Shown here: positions 7,286 to 10,000 of the stretch, piece after piece
Layout: each line of letters starts with the position of its first letter
How positions within the stretch are numbered: the stretch's first letter is position 1
Assembly: GCF_020217185.1 (NCBI RefSeq)
Contig: NZ_JAIWNX010000010.1
Coordinates: 1 to 10,000, forward strand
Direction of reading: 5' to 3'
DNA from: Asticcacaulis sp.
Lineage (GTDB): Bacteria > Pseudomonadota > Alphaproteobacteria > Caulobacterales > Caulobacteraceae
DNA: 10,000 nucleotides
Program-made: the position numbers and the translations under genes
The notes under the pieces: generated by a model
Databases searched by the model: none
Seen by the model: the letters and a program-made list of their open reading frames with translations, nothing else
Told to the model about the DNA's origin: nothing

Positions 7286-9963
7286 TGCGCAGCGCCATAG
7301 AGGGAACGGATGGTCAGCGCCCGACGCAGTTGCGCCTCGGAAGCTGAGGTTTTGAGATCGAGGGTGACGGTCTCACCGGGCAGCAGATCGAACGCATTGT
7401 CGGACAGGCTCACCTCCAGCGCGTCCGTGTCGACCCAGACCTGCCGCGCCAGCGTGCGCGCCGACAGGGTAAGGCGATAACCGTCCGCCGTGCGGGTCAG
7501 GCGCGATTTAATCTTCGGATCGCGGAGCGCCAGCGCCTTGGAGGCGACGAAATAGCTCTGATGCCGCGAGATGACCTGATCGTTTTCCAGAAGCTCGACG
7601 CTGACCACGGTCGATTTGGGATCGGCGCCTTTCAGCAGGTCGGCATCACTGAGGCGCGTGACGACCTGTGCGCTGAGCGGGGCGGCGTTGAGGTCCTGCG
7701 TCCATTGCGACAACAGCTTGCCGTCCAGCGTCATCACCTTCAGCCGCCAGTGCAGGCGCGCCTCGCTCTGACGATCAGACACCACCGACAGCTCGGTCAC
7801 GCCGTCGCGACGCAGCAGCGATACGGAGACGGGGGCATAGAAACGACGCGCCGAATAGTGCAGCGCCTTCCAGCGGCCGTAATAATCAACACTCGACCAC
7901 GACGCCACCGGCCACACATCGTTCAATTGCCAGTAGAGGCCGCCCATATTCTGCGGGCGTGAGGCGCGCAGGTGCCGCGCCGCCAGCTCGATACCTTCGG
8001 CCTGCATCACCTGCGACAGATAGACGAAGTCCTCAAAGCGCCTGGGCTGACCGTAATTGTTATTGATGTACATCAGAAGGCGCTGATTACCACGACCCTT
8101 GTCGAACTTCTGGTGGGCGATCATCACCGGGGCATCAATGGCCATATCCTTCGGCTCGGCAAAGGCCTTGATCGTCGCCATGACCGGGAAGGATTGCAGC
8201 CCGTATTCCGACATGAAGCGCGGCGTTACCGTCAGATAGGTTTCCACCGGCTGCTTGCCGCCCCAGACCGTCCAGTAGTGGCGGTCCCCGTCGCGGTCAC
8301 CATCCGACGGCCCGTCATAGTCAGCCGTGGGGGAACCCGGCCAATAGGGTACGCCCGGTGAATATTTATCGACCGCGCCGCGCAGCACCTGATCGAACAG
8401 ACGGACCAGACCGGTATGGATGCGCTCGGCCTCCTTGCGACCCACCTTGTCCTTCAGGGCCTGACTGTCGCCCCAGTTATCCCAGTTGACCTGCACCTCG
8501 TTATTGCCGCCCCAGATGACAATGGAGGGGTGATGGCGCAGGCGACGCACCTGATCATAGGCCTCCTGACGCACGTTTTCGCGATAGGCTTCGTCGTAAG
8601 GCGGGATGGAGCCGCCGAACATGAAGTCCTGCCACAGCATCAGGCCGTGGGCGTCGGCCCAGTCGTAAAAGCCATCGTCGAAATAATGCCCCCCACCCCA
8701 CAGACGCAGCATGTTCATATTGGCGTCGATGGCGGTTTTGAGGATGCGATCACGGTAAGCGTCCGATACACGCGGCGGCATCATGTCGAGCGGGATCATG
8801 TTGGCGCCCTTCATATAGATGGGCACGCCATTGATCAGTATGTCGAAGCCGCGCCCCCATTCGTCCTTCTGACGGCGAATTTCAGAGGTGCGCAGACCGA
8901 TGCGCTGCACACGCTCGCCCATCACCACGCCGTCGCTCAGAACACGGGCGCGGACGGTGTAGCGATCCGGGCGACCATAACCCACGGGCCACCAGCGTTT
9001 CGGATGGTCGATGCGCACCGGCAGGCTGAGGCTGTTGCTTCCAGCATAAAGGGGAAGGGTTTGCGTCTGGGTCTGCGTCTTGCCGTCCGGATCGGTGACG
9101 GTAACCTCCAGAGTCGCGCTGCGCGCTGTGTCGGAGACGATCTCGAAACGTGCCTCCAGAGCCGCTACCTGATCATCAAGGTGCTGTTGCTGCGCATAAA
9201 AGTCCGACAGACGCACCCCGTCATAAATATCCAGCCGCACCGGCCGCCACGGCCCCAGCGTCACAATGCGCGGGCCCCAGTCCCAGCCGTACTGATACCC
9301 GGCCTTGCGCACATAGGCCGAACTGTTCTGCCCCAGCGGCTCATCGCCAAAGGCCGAGTCATAGGCTCCCGGCTGGTAATAGCTGAGCCCCTGCATAAAG
9401 GGCCGCATTTTATTGATGGGTGAGGCAAAACGGATATGCAGGCGATTGGCCCCATTCACCACCATGTCCTTAACCGGCACACGCCAGGTGCGGAACATAT
9501 TGTCTGTGGAGAGAAGCGCCTTTCCGTTCAGCGTCACCTCGGCAAACGTATCCAGCCCGTCGAACACAAGGTCGATATGGCCGCGCTTCAGCGTCGCCTC
9601 ATCGAGCGTAAACGACGTTTCGTATTCCCAGTCCGACAGGCCGACCCACTGCGCCGCCGCCTCGTTCAGGCCGACATAGGGGTCTTTGAGCTTGCCCGAC
9701 GCAATCAGGTCGCTCTGCACCGTGCCCGGCACCGTGGCAGGCATCCAGTTGGTGACTTCGGGATGGGCCGCGCGATTGGGGTCGCCCTCAGCGATGCGAA
9801 AGCGCCAGCCGTCCGTCAGGGTCCGCGTCTCAAGCCCTTTCAGAGCCTCCGCCCGCGCCGGCACGCCCATCAGAGAGAGAGTCATAATCAGCCAGAGACA
9901 AAAAGCGATCAGCCCGCCCATCCCGGCGGCCACACGTCCCTTCGAAATCACTGTCCGATGCAC
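7282..9963 (-). CDS. GH2 beta-mannosidase
   Basis: This retaining exo-beta-mannosidase is predicted to cleave the Man-beta-1,4-GlcNAc bond of the N-glycan core. I place the start at GTG 9963 (893 residues) because AAGGGAGA lies 7 bases upstream; an in-frame GTG at 9987 would add 8 residues but has only a poorly spaced GAGG. Numbering is from 9963. A Sec signal has its hydrophobic core at 16-34 and cleavage after ARA at 38. Domains are the sugar-binding sandwich (about 47-240), an Ig-like domain (to about 365), the TIM barrel (about 372-690) and C-terminal beta domains. YQYGWDWGPR at 223-232 is a beta-mannosidase signature. E489 in IWGGNNE is the acid/base and E586 in RFMSEYGLQSF the nucleophile. 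The stretch YWQLNDVWPVASWSSVDYYG (677-696) is also typical. A small in-frame repeat gives DGDRDGDR in the loop at 554-561. This is the first visible gene of the operon and is coupled to GH3. Confidence 0.95.
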   Translation of the reverse strand: MHRTVISKGRVAAGMGGLIAFCLWLIMTLSLMGVPARAEALKGLETRTLTDGWRFRIAEGDPNRAAHPEVTNWMPATVPGTVQSDLIASGKLKDPYVGLNEAAAQWVGLSDWEYETSFTLDEATLKRGHIDLVFDGLDTFAEVTLNGKALLSTDNMFRTWRVPVKDMVVNGANRLHIRFASPINKMRPFMQGLSYYQPGAYDSAFGDEPLGQNSSAYVRKAGYQYGWDWGPRIVTLGPWRPVRLDIYDGVRLSDFYAQQQHLDDQVAALEARFEIVSDTARSATLEVTVTDPDGKTQTQTQTLPLYAGSNSLSLPVRIDHPKRWWPVGYGRPDRYTVRARVLSDGVVMGERVQRIGLRTSEIRRQKDEWGRGFDILINGVPIYMKGANMIPLDMMPPRVSDAYRDRILKTAIDANMNMLRLWGGGHYFDDGFYDWADAHGLMLWQDFMFGGSIPPYDEAYRENVRQEAYDQVRRLRHHPSIVIWGGNNEVQVNWDNWGDSQALKDKVGRKEAERIHTGLVRLFDQVLRGAVDKYSPGVPYWPGSPTADYDGPSDGDRDGDRHYWTVWGGKQPVETYLTVTPRFMSEYGLQSFPVMATIKAFAEPKDMAIDAPVMIAHQKFDKGRGNQRLLMYINNNYGQPRRFEDFVYLSQVMQAEGIELAARHLRASRPQNMGGLYWQLNDVWPVASWSSVDYYGRWKALHYSARRFYAPVSVSLLRRDGVTELSVVSDRQSEARLHWRLKVMTLDGKLLSQWTQDLNAAPLSAQVVTRLSDADLLKGADPKSTVVSVELLENDQVISRHQSYFVASKALALRDPKIKSRLTRTADGYRLTLSARTLARQVWVDTDALEVSLSDNAFDLLPGETVTLDLKTSASEAQLRRALTIRSLYGAAQ

Positions 9964-9970
9964 GAATGGT

Positions 9971-9978
9971 TCTCCCTT
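9971..9978 (-). promoter_or_regulatory. Ribosome binding site deciding the GH2 start (GTG 9963)
   Basis: AAGGGAGA is a near-consensus Shine-Dalgarno sequence, with 7 bases separating it from the GTG at 9963-9961. It lies inside the reading frame that would open at GTG 9987, so it favours the shorter protein. Even the longer form would have a signal peptide, but with an extended N-region. Confidence 0.65.
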
Positions 9979-10000
9979 GCTCTGCACAGCCCTCAGGCCA

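Noticed and set aside
6200..7300. A 366-residue plus-strand open frame opposite GH3
   Set aside because: It is antisense to a gene with full catalytic motifs, has no ribosome site or recognisable domain, and its arginine/histidine/glutamine-rich composition is that of a GC-rich shadow frame.
9060..9085. Short Gln-Thr repeat (TQTQTQT) in the Ig-like domain of GH2
   Set aside because: Three short dipeptide units in a strand-turn region of a beta domain look like ordinary low-complexity variation rather than a functional repeat.
8416..9423. A 335-residue plus-strand open frame opposite GH2
   Set aside because: It is a shadow of the GH2 codons. Its His/Val/Ala-rich composition shows no family motif, and the opposite strand carries the beta-mannosidase signatures throughout.
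9993..9995. Minus-strand TGA that might end an upstream gene
   Set aside because: Only a few bases of the supposed gene are in the window, so its frame cannot be tested. It is kept as a suggestion, not a feature.

Overview
The window reads as part of one bacterial glycan-degradation operon. Five glycoside hydrolase genes lie head to tail on the minus strand, transcribed from right to left: GH2 beta-mannosidase (9963-7282), GH3 PA14-containing beta-xylosidase type (7285-4661), GH35 beta-galactosidase (4643-2802), GH125 exo-alpha-1,6-mannosidase (2796-1366) and GH92 alpha-mannosidase (1320 to beyond base 1). Junctions are a 4-base overlap, then gaps of 17, 5 and 45 bases. No promoter, terminator, RNA gene, CRISPR array or mobile element is visible, and no stretch over 60 bases lacks a gene. 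The operon very probably continues off both ends.

The organism looks like a Gram-negative alphaproteobacterium of the Caulobacter/Asticcacaulis or sphingomonad kind. This is an inference from high GC (about 60% by eye), codon usage, Sec and twin-arginine export signals without lipoboxes, and the general type of the enzymes. The sequence alone does not fix the genus.

Taken together, the families fit plant-type complex N-glycans. Such a glycan has a Man3GlcNAc2 core with beta-1,2-xylose on the central mannose and may carry Lewis a antennae. GH35 would remove terminal beta-galactose, GH92 the alpha-linked mannose (alpha-1,3 by analogy), GH3 the beta-1,2-xylose, GH125 the alpha-1,6-mannose, and GH2 the core Man-beta-1,4-GlcNAc bond. 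The same combination is known from the Xanthomonas campestris nix cluster, where NixK (GH92), NixI (GH3) and NixJ (GH125) act in that order on a plant N-glycopeptide. All five proteins carry export signals, so the work is predicted to be done in the periplasm. Three of them (GH35, GH125, GH92) have twin-arginine signals. Chitobiose-releasing enzymes (GH18/GH85), hexosaminidase (GH20), fucosidase (GH29), a TonB-dependent transporter and a regulator are not in the window and would be expected in the flanks.
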